In this document: piece after piece, positions 27,556-36,358 of the stretch
Position numbering within the stretch: position 1 is the first letter of the stretch
How the letters are laid out: the number at the start of each line of letters is the position of its first letter
Source of the DNA: Bryobacterales bacterium
Lineage (GTDB): Bacteria > Acidobacteriota > Terriglobia > Bryobacterales > Bryobacteraceae
Direction of reading: 5' to 3'
NCBI GenBank assembly: GCA_003166865.1
Contig: PMUP01000041.1
Coordinates: 19,503 to 83,502, forward strand
DNA: 64,000 nucleotides
Made by a program: the position numbers and the translations under genes
The notes under the pieces: generated by a model
Told to the model about the DNA's origin: nothing
Database searches by the model: none
The model's input: the letters and a program-made list of their open reading frames with translations, nothing else

Positions 27556-28006
27556 TTGGTAAGGCATTCGGGAAACAGGCGTGCTGTAGCTTAATTCCGG
27601 CCTTCACGTCCACTAGCTTTGTACCATCGGTTTCCCCGTCTCGAATGCCCGACACTCCGCCCACTTCCAGTGAGAACGCGCCTCGGACCTGCGCGTAGGG
27701 CTGATGAAATTTGGGCTCTATCGCCGGATTGTCGCCGAAGTTAAGGTCGCGACCCTTGGAAGTCAGCCGAGCAGTGGTCCGGTCCTGCGACACCTGCGCC
27801 GGAGCCTCCCACAACTCCGATTGCACGCCGCAGTCCAGCTGCATCGGGGTAAGCGTGACTTGCTCTCCATCCAGATTGACGGCATTGGCCTCCAGGATGT
27901 CCTTGGCTACGCCTTCATCGAACTGGTCTTTGCTTCCGCAAGCCAGGGAAGCCAGACACAGTCCGAAGATAGTGCTCAGGAGCCAGCGATGAGTCATAGT
28001 CGCCAT
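27455..28006 (-). CDS. Putative lipoprotein of unknown function
   Basis: The 183-residue product starts at ATG 28006 and has a lipoprotein signal: a basic and hydrophobic start THRWLLSTIFGLCLASLACGSKDQ with lipobox ASLAC, so the mature protein begins at the cysteine. The rest includes DILEANAVNLDGEQVTLTP, DCGVQSELWEAPAQV and a C-terminal FLFRKSDDGWRLDKLVH, a beta-rich domain I do not recognise. In-frame codons upstream of 28006 seem non-coding. It lies between tRNA-Arg and the methyltransferase, in a patch that looks unlike its surroundings. Confidence 0.75.
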   Translation of the reverse strand: MATMTHRWLLSTIFGLCLASLACGSKDQFDEGVAKDILEANAVNLDGEQVTLTPMQLDCGVQSELWEAPAQVSQDRTTARLTSKGRDLNFGDNPAIEPKFHQPYAQVRGAFSLEVGGVSGIRDGETDGTKLVDVKAGIKLQHACFPNALPIMGVKHGEFREDAPVSFLFRKSDDGWRLDKLVH

Positions 28007-28131
28007 GTGCGCTTCTCTTTGTTCATCGACTGCGCCGAGATTTGACTTTAGGTAGACCGCGCTGCCCGGGCGAACGTATGGTAGGCGACAGGCCCGAAGC
28101 CCCAGCAATTAATTGATTTTCTTTAGTTGTC

Positions 28132-28208
28132 TGGCGCGCCCGGAGGGACTCGAACCCCCGGCCTATTGGTTCGAAGCCAATCGCTCTATCCAGCTGAGCT
28201 ACGGGCGC
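28132..28208 (-). tRNA. tRNA-Arg, anticodon TCG
   Basis: A full cloverleaf reads on the reverse strand from 28208. The acceptor stem GCGCCCG pairs with CGGGCGC, the D arm is GCTCAGCTGGATAGAGC, and the anticodon stem ATTGG/CCAAT holds the loop CTTCGAA, with TCG at positions 34-36. The T arm is GGGGGTTCGAGTCCCTC. The discriminator is G and CCA is encoded (28132-28134). It decodes CGA. I see no second copy of its 3' end nearby that would mark an integration site. Confidence 0.95.
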
Positions 28209-28456
28209 CGTTCAGGTGATCGCGATCTCATGGTATCACCGCGCGGGCCAGCCACATGATGATGGTGGTTCCGATGCGCGATCGTAACCTTGCATAAACC
28301 GGCCGCGAACCAAATTGAAATACATCGATAGTCTTCACGCTGAGCAGGTCCTGGTAGGAGTGTACTGCGCACTCCACCAGTACCAATACATTTCTCGTCA
28401 CGAATGGTTTTTCCACAATTCAACCGACTGTAACGCCTGGCGGGTTACAAAGGGCC
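28209..28456. other. Intergenic region without a supported gene
   Basis: Between the tRNA and the PHP gene I see no gene with a ribosome site or family match. A short open frame on the reverse strand at 28228-28416 has no recognisable domain. A promoter for the tRNA must lie here, but no strong -35/-10 pair stands out. Confidence 0.5.
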
Positions 28457-29320
28457 ATGCGGTGCGATTTACATGTCCATACGCGCCATTCGGGCATGTG
28501 CAACATTCCCGGGTTTCATCGTTTCTGCCGCGAGAGCTACAACGAACCGGAGGCCGTGTACCGGACTTTGAAGCGGCGCGGCATGGACTTGGTGACCGTC
28601 ACCGATCATGATTCCATCGACGCCGCCGAGCACCTGCGCCACTATCCCGATTTCTTCCTGAGCGAAGAAGTGACGTGCACCACGCCCAGCAGAACCGAGA
28701 TCCACGTGGGCGTGTACGGCATCGAAGAGCGGCATCACATCGAGCTCCAGCGGCGGCGTAACGACGTGCCAACGTTGGCTGCCTACTTGCGCGAACAGAA
28801 GATCCTGTTCAGCATCAACCACGTGTTCTCAAGCCTTACCGGACGCCGCACGGAACTGGACTTCGATATGTTCGAAGAGTTGTTCCCGGCGATGGAGACG
28901 CTGAACGGCCATATCCCCGCGGGCAATAACCGAGCCGCCGCGCGATTAGCGGAAGATTGGCAGAAGGCGGCGGTGGGCGGAAGCGACGCACACACGCTGG
29001 GGACGCTGGCGCTGACTTACACCGAGGTGGCCGGCGCGGACAATGCGCGTTCCTACCTGGAAGCTGTCCGGCACAGGCGCGGGCAAGTGGCGGGCGCGTC
29101 CGGCAGCTACGCCAAGCTAACCCAAGCGGTGCTCGGCATCGGATCCAGCCTGGTTCGCGAGCGGCCCTGGACTGTCGTGCTGACTCCCCTGATGCTGGTT
29201 GTGCCGCTGGTGACGGCCGTGAATTACTTCTGTGAATTGGGCTTTCACGCCCGCTGGTCGCGCTCGGTTTGGCCGTCCGCACTGCCTGAAGCGAGTTGCA
29301 CGGAAGCCGCTGAAAGCTAG
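28457..29320 (+). CDS. PHP-domain phosphoesterase with C-terminal membrane span
   Basis: The 287-residue protein has the PHP metal-binding motifs: CDLHVHTRHSG (HxH), TVTDHDSID, the Glu in LSEEVTCT, INHVF, and GGSDAHTLG. These bind two or three metal ions in phosphoesterases related to RNase AM/YciV and histidinol phosphatase. After residue about 230 comes a single hydrophobic stretch (WTVVLTPLMLVVPLVTAVNYF) and a short tail, an unusual addition that would anchor it to the membrane. Substrate unknown. It starts at an ATG behind weak GGG and stands alone. Confidence 0.88.
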   Translation: MRCDLHVHTRHSGMCNIPGFHRFCRESYNEPEAVYRTLKRRGMDLVTVTDHDSIDAAEHLRHYPDFFLSEEVTCTTPSRTEIHVGVYGIEERHHIELQRRRNDVPTLAAYLREQKILFSINHVFSSLTGRRTELDFDMFEELFPAMETLNGHIPAGNNRAAARLAEDWQKAAVGGSDAHTLGTLALTYTEVAGADNARSYLEAVRHRRGQVAGASGSYAKLTQAVLGIGSSLVRERPWTVVLTPLMLVVPLVTAVNYFCELGFHARWSRSVWPSALPEASCTEAAES

Positions 29321-29348
29321 TTCGGCTGTCTTGCGTGCATCTGCCTGT

Positions 29349-29397
29349 GTTGATATATTGAAACCGCGCCATCGAAGGCCATTACAGTTGATATAAT
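29349..29397 (+). promoter_or_regulatory. Direct repeat and -10 element before the dioxygenase gene
   Basis: GTTGATATA occurs at 29349-29357 and again at 29387-29395, 38 bases apart. The second copy overlaps a consensus -10, TATAAT at 29392-29397, without a clear -35. This arrangement suggests a regulated promoter with a repeated operator, for instance for a MarR-type repressor as controls mhq genes in Bacillus. The regulator is not in the window. Confidence 0.4.
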
Positions 29398-29417
29398 CTC
29401 GCCGGAGGTAAAGCACC

Positions 29418-30512
29418 ATGTCTTTGGTATCGGGTATCCACCACGTCACCGTTTGTGCATCTGGAGCCCAAGAAGACGTAGATTTCTTGACGCAAGTCTT
29501 TGGGCAACGGCTCATCAAACAGACCATCCTTTTTGATGGACGTTATGCCCATTACCACTTGTATTATTCGAACGCCAACGCGGAGCCGGGTTCGGTTTAC
29601 ACCACCTTCCCGTATAAGCGCGTGCCCGGGCGGCCGGGATCTGGCCAGATCCAGTCCACCGCTTACACGGTGAAGAAGGGGGCCACCAAGTTTTGGGATG
29701 AACACCTGACGCACCACAAGGTGAAGCATGGCGGCATTCAGGAGCGGTTCGGACAGAAGTTCATCCGGTTCAGCCATCCCTCCGGTTTGCAATTGGAAGT
29801 GATCGAGGATTCCGCCGACGATCGCAAACCGTGGACCGTTGGCGAAATCAGCGCCGACGTGGCAACGCATGGGTTCCATGGGCCGGTGGCGTCGGTTCGC
29901 GAGATTCCGGAGACCGAGCGGTTTTTCGTGGAGGCGCTGGGCTTCAAGAAGACTGGCGTGGATGGCGCGTATCATCGCCTGGAACTGAACGGCGGCGGAG
30001 CGAACAAGACCGTCGTACTGCTGCATGAACCGGACCGTCCTTCGGGAAGCTGGGGATTCGGCGCGGGCTGCGGCCACCACGTAGCGCTGGATGCCGGCAC
30101 CGATAAGGGTCTCGCCGAGCAGAAGGGCATTTACGAAGAGCTGGGCTACACCGATTGCTCTGAGATCAAGGATCGGGAGTACTTCCATTCGATTTATTGC
30201 CGCTGCCCGGGCGGAATCCTGGTGGAATGCGCGGCCACGGCCGCGGGTGGATTTTCTCGCGACGAGCCGTCCGATGCGCTGGGACATAAGTTGCTGCTGC
30301 CTCCGTGGTTTGAAGAGCGCCGTGCCGAGATCATGACCATGCTGGAACCGATTACGATTCCGGAAAACAATTTCCCGGTGCATCTCGAAGCGGTTGCGGT
30401 GAAGACCGCGACACCCGGCGGAACACCGGCGGCCGCGGAGCCCGTTAGCACCGGAGCTTCCCGGCGCCAGGCGGTGTTTATTGGTGGAGACGGCGGTCAG
30501 AAAAAGCAGTAA
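29418..30512 (+). CDS. VOC family ring-cleaving dioxygenase (MhqO/LinE-like)
   Basis: The 364-residue protein has two vicinal-oxygen-chelate modules. Metal ligands are the His in SGIHHVTVCAS, the His in CGHHVALDA and the Glu in GGILVECAA. Sequence matches the ring-cleaving dioxygenase/glyoxalase group that includes MhqO and hydroquinone dioxygenases. It would open a (hydro)quinone ring. GGAGGT lies 8 bases before the ATG, so the start is firm. The C-terminal 45 residues are extra and low in complexity (Gly, Pro, Ala). A hydrolase gene starts 2 bases later; the pairing of such a dioxygenase with a carboxylesterase matches the mhqO-mhqD unit. Confidence 0.9.
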   Translation: MSLVSGIHHVTVCASGAQEDVDFLTQVFGQRLIKQTILFDGRYAHYHLYYSNANAEPGSVYTTFPYKRVPGRPGSGQIQSTAYTVKKGATKFWDEHLTHHKVKHGGIQERFGQKFIRFSHPSGLQLEVIEDSADDRKPWTVGEISADVATHGFHGPVASVREIPETERFFVEALGFKKTGVDGAYHRLELNGGGANKTVVLLHEPDRPSGSWGFGAGCGHHVALDAGTDKGLAEQKGIYEELGYTDCSEIKDREYFHSIYCRCPGGILVECAATAAGGFSRDEPSDALGHKLLLPPWFEERRAEIMTMLEPITIPENNFPVHLEAVAVKTATPGGTPAAAEPVSTGASRRQAVFIGGDGGQKKQ

Positions 30513-30514
30513 TC

Positions 30515-31171
30515 GTGAGTAGTGGTAGTACAAGGCCCCGCGTTCGCGCGGTCGGTTCGGCGCGGGGCGCCTCGCAATTCGCTGGCGTGTTACTCCATGG
30601 CCGGGGTAAAACGCCGGAGGAGAAAATTGATTTAGCCGCTCGCTTTGGCAATATCGAAGGGATCCGCTGGGTGGTTCCGGAGGCCGAGACTCCGGGCAGT
30701 TGGTACCCCGGCCGTTTTTGGGACCCTCGGGGGGCGAACGAGCCCTACCTGAGCGAGGCCGTCGAGCGGTGTCACGAGGCAGTGCTGGAAGCCAGCGAGG
30801 ATAGCCGGCTGGGGCCGGAACATCTGGTGATCGTCGGTTTCTCGCAAGGCGCCTGTCTGGCGCTGGAATATGCCCTGCGCCATCCTGGCCACGTGGGTTC
30901 TCTCATCGTATTTACCGGCGCATTGATGGGCGTGCCGGGTTCCGATTGGAAAGCCGGCGCGCCTAAATCGCTCGCGGGATTGCGCGTCCTGCTGACCGGG
31001 AGCGACGTTGACGATTGGGTGCCCGAATATAACAGTCATGAAGCGGCTCGGCTGTTTCGGGACCTCGGCGCGGATGTCCAACTCCGCATCTACCCAGGAC
31101 GGCCGCATATCGTGAGCGAAGAAGAGATCAGCGCGGCGCGGGATTTTCTGAACCGGATTCAGATAGAGTAA
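30515..31171 (+). CDS. Phospholipase/carboxylesterase family hydrolase (MhqD-like)
   Basis: The 218-residue alpha/beta hydrolase has the nucleophile elbow GFSQGA, the acid region LLTGSDVDDWVP and the His in PGRPHIVSEEE. The oxyanion part is VLLHGRGKTPEEK. It matches the YpfH/MhqD branch of esterases. The start is GTG at 30515, 2 bases after the dioxygenase stop. The first 20 residues are basic and low in complexity, and a later start is possible. It probably acts after ring cleavage of quinones together with the upstream enzyme (inference from context). Confidence 0.9.
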   Translation: MSSGSTRPRVRAVGSARGASQFAGVLLHGRGKTPEEKIDLAARFGNIEGIRWVVPEAETPGSWYPGRFWDPRGANEPYLSEAVERCHEAVLEASEDSRLGPEHLVIVGFSQGACLALEYALRHPGHVGSLIVFTGALMGVPGSDWKAGAPKSLAGLRVLLTGSDVDDWVPEYNSHEAARLFRDLGADVQLRIYPGRPHIVSEEEISAARDFLNRIQIE

Positions 31172-31177
31172 TTAGAC

Positions 31178-32494
31178 ATGAAACTGCTGACTGTTCCTAT
31201 TCTGTGCCTGGCGCCATGTATTTTCGCGCAGAGCGGATCGACCCCCGAGCATTGGGTGAGCACTTGGGCGACATCGCCGCAGCAACCGCGACCATTTCCG
31301 GCGCCGCGTCCGCCGGCTCCTCCAACCGCAGGAGCGATAACACCAACGCCGCCGACACCGCCAGCGCCCCCCCGGCCGCAGGCGATAACGAGCTTCCATA
31401 ACCAGACGCTGCGGATGATCGCGCATACCAGCATCGGCGGGCGGCGCGTGCGCATCGAGCTTTCGAATGCGTTCGGCAGCGCACCGCTCGGGATCGGTGC
31501 GGCGCACATCGCGCTGCGGGACACAGAATCGGGCGTAGTTCCGGCGTCGGATCGGACGCTGTTGTTCGGCGGCCGTCCTACGTGCTGGATTCCTCCGGGC
31601 GCGACCCTGATCAGCGACGCGGTGAATCTTGACGTGCCGGCGGCGAGCGATCTCGCGGTAAGCATTTTTATTCCCGACAGCGCCACAGCGGACACCATGC
31701 ACGCAGTTGGATTGCACACAACCTATATTTCCAAGGAAGGCGACGCCACCGCCGCGCCGGCGATTGCGGATGCAACCACCACGCAATCGTTCTACTTCCT
31801 GACCAACGTCGATGTGGCCGCGCCGCCGGATTCCGCGGCGATCGTGGCCTTTGGAGATTCGATCACCGATGGGGCGGTTTCGACGCCGAACACCGATCGC
31901 AGCTGGCCAAGCTTTCTGGCGCGGCGTCTCGCGGCCTCGGGCGGCGCGAACATCGCGGTGTTGAACCAGGGCATCTCGGGCAACCGGCTATTGCGCGATG
32001 GCGCTGGAGTGAACGCGCTGGCACGCTTCGATCGCGACGTGCTGGCGCAGCCGGGCGTGAAGTGGCTCATGATACTCGAAGGGATCAATGACATCGGCCT
32101 CGGATTGCGGGCCAATGCGGCGGCGAGCGATGCGGTGGGCGCGGACGATTTGATCGTGGCGCTGAAGCAGCTCATCGAACGGGCGCATGAGCATGGCATC
32201 AAGGTGATCGGCGGCACGCTGACTCCGTTTGAAGGCGCGGCGTATTACAGCGAGGCGGGTGAAACGGTCCGCGAGACCGTGAACCAATGGATCCGGTCGG
32301 CCGGGGCGTTCGATGCGGTGGTGGATTTCGACGCCGCCACGCGCGATCCTGAGCATCCCAAGCAGTTTCGCGCTGGATTTAACAACGGCGATCACTTGCA
32401 TCCGAACGATGCGGGCTATCAGGCGATGGCGGACGCGATCGATCTGTCGGTGTTCGGTTTGAGGCCGGCCGCGACGGCAGCGAAGACACAATAG
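31178..32494 (+). CDS. Secreted SGNH/GDSL-family esterase
   Basis: The 438-residue product has a signal peptide (LLTVPILCLAPCIFAQ) and a proline-rich linker (residues about 38-68). A beta-sandwich domain follows (MIAHTSIGGRRVRIELSNAFG), then an SGNH hydrolase domain with AIVAFGDSITDGA (nucleophile Ser), the Gly of NQGISGNRLL, the Asn in LEGINDIG and the catalytic Asp/His in DHLHPNDAGY. Related enzymes remove acyl or acetyl groups from plant polysaccharides or lipids. It begins 6 bases after the hydrolase gene and may share its transcript. The end is 4 bases from the convergent thiolase gene. Confidence 0.92.
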   Translation: MKLLTVPILCLAPCIFAQSGSTPEHWVSTWATSPQQPRPFPAPRPPAPPTAGAITPTPPTPPAPPRPQAITSFHNQTLRMIAHTSIGGRRVRIELSNAFGSAPLGIGAAHIALRDTESGVVPASDRTLLFGGRPTCWIPPGATLISDAVNLDVPAASDLAVSIFIPDSATADTMHAVGLHTTYISKEGDATAAPAIADATTTQSFYFLTNVDVAAPPDSAAIVAFGDSITDGAVSTPNTDRSWPSFLARRLAASGGANIAVLNQGISGNRLLRDGAGVNALARFDRDVLAQPGVKWLMILEGINDIGLGLRANAAASDAVGADDLIVALKQLIERAHEHGIKVIGGTLTPFEGAAYYSEAGETVRETVNQWIRSAGAFDAVVDFDAATRDPEHPKQFRAGFNNGDHLHPNDAGYQAMADAIDLSVFGLRPAATAAKTQ

Positions 32495-32498
32495 AGCG

Positions 32499-33704
32499 TC
32501 ACACCTTCTCGATCAGCGTCGCCATGCCTTGGCCCACGCCGATGCACATGGCTGCGAGCGCGTAGCGGCTGCCGGTGTTCTGCAATTGATGTGTCGCGGT
32601 CAGGATCAGGCGCGCGCCGCTCATTCCGAGCGGATGGCCAAGCGCGATGGCGCCGCCGTTCGGATTCACCTTCTCAGAATCATCGGGCAATCCGAACGCG
32701 CGCGTCACAGCTACGGCTTGCGCGGCGAACGCTTCGTTGAGCTCCAGAATATCGATCTGATCCATAGACATTTTCACGCGTGCCAGCAGCTTCTGGATCG
32801 CGGGAATTGGTCCGACGCCCATGACGCGCGGTTCCACACCGGCGGCTGCTGCGCCCACCACGCGCGCAAGCGGAGTGAGACCAAATCGCGCGGCGGAATC
32901 TTCGGAAGCGACGAACAGAGCGCATGCGCCGTCGTTGATACCGGACGCGTTGCCGGCGGTTACTGTGCCACCCTTGCGAAACGGCGTGGGGAGCTTGGCC
33001 AAGCCCTCGAGCGTGGTGTCGGGGCGAATGTGCTCGTCCTCGCAGACCGTCGTTGTGGAGCCTTTGGGACCGGGAATGACGACCGGTGCGATTTCTTCGG
33101 CGAAGAATCCGGCTTTCTGCGCGGCCGCCGCCTTTTGCTGCGACCACAGCGCGAATTTATCTTGCGTCTCGCGATCGATCTTGTAATCTTCCGAGACGTT
33201 CTCGGCGGTCTCGGCCATCGAATCCGTCCCGTACTTCTTCTGCAGCACGGGATTGATGAAGCGCCAGCCCAGCGTGGTGTCGAAGATCTCCGGATTGCGC
33301 GCGAAGGGAGTGGTCGCCTTGCCCATCACGAAGGGCGCGCGGCTCATGCTTTCCACTCCGCCGGCGATGGCGAGCGACATCTCGCCCGCGGCAATCGCCC
33401 GAGATGCGAGGGCGACGGCTTCCATTCCGGAAGCGCACAAACGGTTCACCGTCACGCCGGGCACCGTGTGTGGAATGCCGGAAAGCAGCAGCGCCATCCG
33501 CGCGACGTTGCGGTTGTCCTCGCCGGATTGATTCGCGCAGCCCAGCACCGCTTCGTCGATGGTCGCCCAGTCGCTCTTGGGAAATTTGGCGCGCAGTGTC
33601 GCGAGCGTATGGGCGGCCAGATCGTCCGCGCGGACTCCGGAAAGCGATCCCGCATAGCGGCCGATGGGTGTCCGGACGCCTTGGCAAATGTAGGCAGTTG
33701 GCAT
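32499..33704 (-). CDS. Acetyl-CoA acetyltransferase, PcaF/PaaJ-like thiolase
   Basis: The 401-residue enzyme has the three thiolase active-site regions: the nucleophile Cys in [14 protein letters not shown], the His in [16 protein letters not shown] and the second Cys in [21 protein letters not shown] and [15 protein letters not shown] favour the 3-oxoadipyl-CoA thiolase branch (aromatic breakdown), but fatty-acid thiolase cannot be excluded. It stands alone, opposite to its neighbours. Confidence 0.9.
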   Translation of the reverse strand: MPTAYICQGVRTPIGRYAGSLSGVRADDLAAHTLATLRAKFPKSDWATIDEAVLGCANQSGEDNRNVARMALLLSGIPHTVPGVTVNRLCASGMEAVALASRAIAAGEMSLAIAGGVESMSRAPFVMGKATTPFARNPEIFDTTLGWRFINPVLQKKYGTDSMAETAENVSEDYKIDRETQDKFALWSQQKAAAAQKAGFFAEEIAPVVIPGPKGSTTTVCEDEHIRPDTTLEGLAKLPTPFRKGGTVTAGNASGINDGACALFVASEDSAARFGLTPLARVVGAAAAGVEPRVMGVGPIPAIQKLLARVKMSMDQIDILELNEAFAAQAVAVTRAFGLPDDSEKVNPNGGAIALGHPLGMSGARLILTATHQLQNTGSRYALAAMCIGVGQGMATLIEKV

Positions 33705-33729
33705 AGTTTGCTTGTATTACAATACCTCA

Positions 33730-34665
33730 ATGAATCGTCTCGGCCTCGCTGGTGTTCTCGCGCTGGGCAGCACTTATGGCGCGGCCTATGGGGCAACCTG
33801 CGACCGATCCTGTCTGAAGACCACGCTCGATCAGTATCTCGCTGCGGTGGTGGAGCACAATCCGGCGGCAGCGCCTCTTTCAGTGGGGTTCCGGCAAACC
33901 GAAAACGCGATGGTGCGGCAGCCGGGAACGGGGCTGTGGCAAAGTGCCAAGGCTCTGGGCAAACTACAGCGCAGATATTTTGACGCGGAGAGCGGCCAGG
34001 CCGGCTATTTTGGAACGATCGAAGAGGCGGGCGGCGCAGCGATCGCCACCCTCCGGTTGAAGGTGGAGGACCGCAAAATCACCGAGGCCGAGTGGATTTT
34101 ATCGCGGAAGGGCGATCCCGGCATTGGCCCGCAGGCGGGACGACAGGCTGCTGCCGCGTTCAACGATTCGGATTATCTGATCGCGCATCCTCCGGCCGAG
34201 AGGGTGGTTCCGAAAGGCGAGCGGGTTTCGCGCGCGGATTTGCTCGCCATCACCAATAGTTACTTCGATGGGCTGACGGCGCATGACGGGTCCATAATCA
34301 TGGCGCACCCCGGGTGTGCGCGACTCGAGAACGGAGTGCTAACCACGCAGCGGCCGATTGAGGGCGGCGGTTCCACCGACTGCACAGGTACCGCGGCTAT
34401 GGTCAACATCTTCGCCGTAACCGCGCGGCGCTATCCGATCGTCGACGAAGAGGCGGGCGCGGTGCTTGCTCTCGGAGTCTTTCAGCGCAAGCCGGGTGTT
34501 GCCATGCGCCGCAATATGTTCAGTGAGTGGTTTTTCATCGAGCAGGGGAAAATCCGCTCGATTTACTCTTCGATGTTTTACCCAGACCAGGACGCGGTGG
34601 TGCCGAACTGGCCGCCTTTCGACGGCAACTGGCAGATTGCGCCACCGGCTCCGGTCGCTAAGTAA
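33730..34665 (+). CDS. Secreted protein of the DUF8021-like type
   Basis: The 311-residue product has a signal peptide ending near AAYGATC. The mature part starts CDRSCLKTTLDQYLAAVVEHNPAAAPLSVGFRQTENAMVRQPGTGLW, a block I have seen in secreted proteins of fungi and Acidobacteriota, in a family of unknown function related to the NTF2-like fold. The second half repeats the theme (SRADLLAITNSYFDGLTAHDGS ... GCARLENG). Two paired cysteines are likely disulfides. The ATG at 33730 was chosen over an upstream TTG that lacks support. It precedes the PQQ dehydrogenase on the same strand by 28 bases, so a shared role is possible. Confidence 0.75.
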   Translation: MNRLGLAGVLALGSTYGAAYGATCDRSCLKTTLDQYLAAVVEHNPAAAPLSVGFRQTENAMVRQPGTGLWQSAKALGKLQRRYFDAESGQAGYFGTIEEAGGAAIATLRLKVEDRKITEAEWILSRKGDPGIGPQAGRQAAAAFNDSDYLIAHPPAERVVPKGERVSRADLLAITNSYFDGLTAHDGSIIMAHPGCARLENGVLTTQRPIEGGGSTDCTGTAAMVNIFAVTARRYPIVDEEAGAVLALGVFQRKPGVAMRRNMFSEWFFIEQGKIRSIYSSMFYPDQDAVVPNWPPFDGNWQIAPPAPVAK

Positions 34666-34693
34666 CACCGGATTTCTAATATGATGGGACACT

Positions 34694-36358
34694 ATGCGAT
34701 TTCTGCTGGTGCTGCTCGCGATGGCGGCGTGGGCCCAAGACGGCGCGACACATGCCGATTGGCCGCATTACGGTGGTACGCAGCTCTCCTGGCGATATAG
34801 CGCGCTCGATCAGATCAACACCGGGAATGTCAATAATCTCGTTCCGGTCTGGCAGTTCCAGACCGGCGACTATGCCGAGAACCTGCAGGCCACCCCGATC
34901 GTGGTGGATGGCGTAATGTACCTGATTACGCCGCGTATCCAAGTGTTCGCGCTGGATGCGGCCTCAGGCCACTTGCTATGGCAGTACAAATATCCAACAC
35001 CGAGGCCGGGACGTCCAGGCGGGATGACGTTCCTGCAAAATCGCGGGGTCGCGGTGGGCGACGGCAAAGTATTCTTCGGCACCACGGATAACTATCTTGT
35101 CGCGCTGGATCAGAAAACCGGCGCCGAGCAGTGGAGGGTCAGCGTGGATGATCCGCGCCAATGCGGCTGCGATATCACGGCCGCGCCGCTGGTGGTGAAG
35201 GACAAGGTGATCGTAGGAGGCAACGGCGGGGACGCCGCGCATCGCGGTTACTTGACGGCGTTCTACACCAAGACCGGGCGCCTGGCGTGGCGCTGGTATG
35301 TCATTCCAGGGCCCGGCGAAAAGGGTCACGAAACGTGGAAGGGCGATAGCTGGAAGCTGGGCGGCGGCGCTCCATGGATGACCGGCTCGTTCGATCCGGA
35401 GCTGAACCTGGTCTATTGGGGCACGGGCAACGCCGGCGGCGATTTCAACGATGAAGACCGTCTGGTTCCCGGCGCGAAGGGCAAGGAAGCGAATCTCTAC
35501 ACGGCTAGCGTAGTGGCTCTGGACGCCGACATCGGCAAGCTGCGCTGGTATCACCAGGAAGTACCCGATGATTTGTGGGACTTCGATTCGGCGTATGAAT
35601 GCGTGCTGATCGATCGCGCGATCAACGGCCAGATGCGAAAGCTGCTGGTGCACATGAACAAGAGCGGCGTGACGTTCGTTCTGGATCGCGTGACGGGCGA
35701 ATTCATCGGGGCCTTCTCCATGGCGGAAGTGCAGACTTGGATTTCGGGCATCACCGAAGACGGCAAACTGGTGGGGCGCAGAGAGCCTGAAACGGGCAAG
35801 GTGGTGAATACTTGTCCGAGCGCTGCTGGAGCGAAAAGCTGGAACTCGACGGCGTACTCGCCGCGCACCGGTTATATCTATGCGCCAATCAATGAAGTCT
35901 GCAACGACCTCACGTCCACGCCCACCGAGGCGATGGAAGGCCGCTTTCACGCCAACGGTGGATTCTCGTTCAAGCTGCCTCCGAATCGAAAAACGTACAG
36001 TCACCTGGATGCGTGGGATCCCATCACGCGGAAGCGCGTTTGGAGCATGCCGTATCGATACGTTTTGCTGGCTTCTGTGCTCGCAACGGCGGGCGACCTG
36101 GTGTTCACGGGCAATCCCGAGGGCGACTTCTTTGCGCTGGACGCGCGCAACGGCAACAAGCTATGGAGCTACCAAACTGGCGCGGGCAATCGCGGGTCGG
36201 CGGTTTCGTATTCGATCGCGGGGCGGCAGTACATCGCGACACCGACGGGATGGCAACTGGCCATCACCGGGGCGCAGCTCGCGCCGTTGTTTCCCGATCA
36301 GAACTGGCGCGGAGGTTCCACGTTGATCGTATTCGCATTGCCGGAGGCCTCGAAATGA
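34694..36358 (+). CDS. PQQ-dependent alcohol-type dehydrogenase
   Basis: The 554-residue protein has a short signal peptide (RFLLVLLAMAAWAQ) and the eight-bladed PQQ propeller. Typical segments are DWPHYGGTQLSWRYSALDQINTGNVNNL, GYLTAFYTKTGRLAWRWYVIPGPGEKGHETW, GGGAPWMTGSFDPELNLVYWGTGNAGGDFN (PQQ/Ca site) and the catalytic Asp in DDLWDFDSAYE. It belongs to the methanol/ethanol dehydrogenase type. The vicinal CC disulfide of methanol dehydrogenase is absent; a CGC motif occurs instead (near residue 157). It overlaps the next gene, a cytochrome c, by ATGA. The two would form an electron-transfer pair in the periplasm. Confidence 0.93.
   Translation: MRFLLVLLAMAAWAQDGATHADWPHYGGTQLSWRYSALDQINTGNVNNLVPVWQFQTGDYAENLQATPIVVDGVMYLITPRIQVFALDAASGHLLWQYKYPTPRPGRPGGMTFLQNRGVAVGDGKVFFGTTDNYLVALDQKTGAEQWRVSVDDPRQCGCDITAAPLVVKDKVIVGGNGGDAAHRGYLTAFYTKTGRLAWRWYVIPGPGEKGHETWKGDSWKLGGGAPWMTGSFDPELNLVYWGTGNAGGDFNDEDRLVPGAKGKEANLYTASVVALDADIGKLRWYHQEVPDDLWDFDSAYECVLIDRAINGQMRKLLVHMNKSGVTFVLDRVTGEFIGAFSMAEVQTWISGITEDGKLVGRREPETGKVVNTCPSAAGAKSWNSTAYSPRTGYIYAPINEVCNDLTSTPTEAMEGRFHANGGFSFKLPPNRKTYSHLDAWDPITRKRVWSMPYRYVLLASVLATAGDLVFTGNPEGDFFALDARNGNKLWSYQTGAGNRGSAVSYSIAGRQYIATPTGWQLAITGAQLAPLFPDQNWRGGSTLIVFALPEASK

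Noticed and set aside
28132-28208. Integration site (att) at tRNA-Arg
   Set aside because: No second copy of the tRNA 3' end seen in the window and no integrase gene.
28228-28416. Short reverse-strand open frame upstream of the tRNA
   Set aside because: No ribosome site or recognisable family; kept only as an intergenic note.
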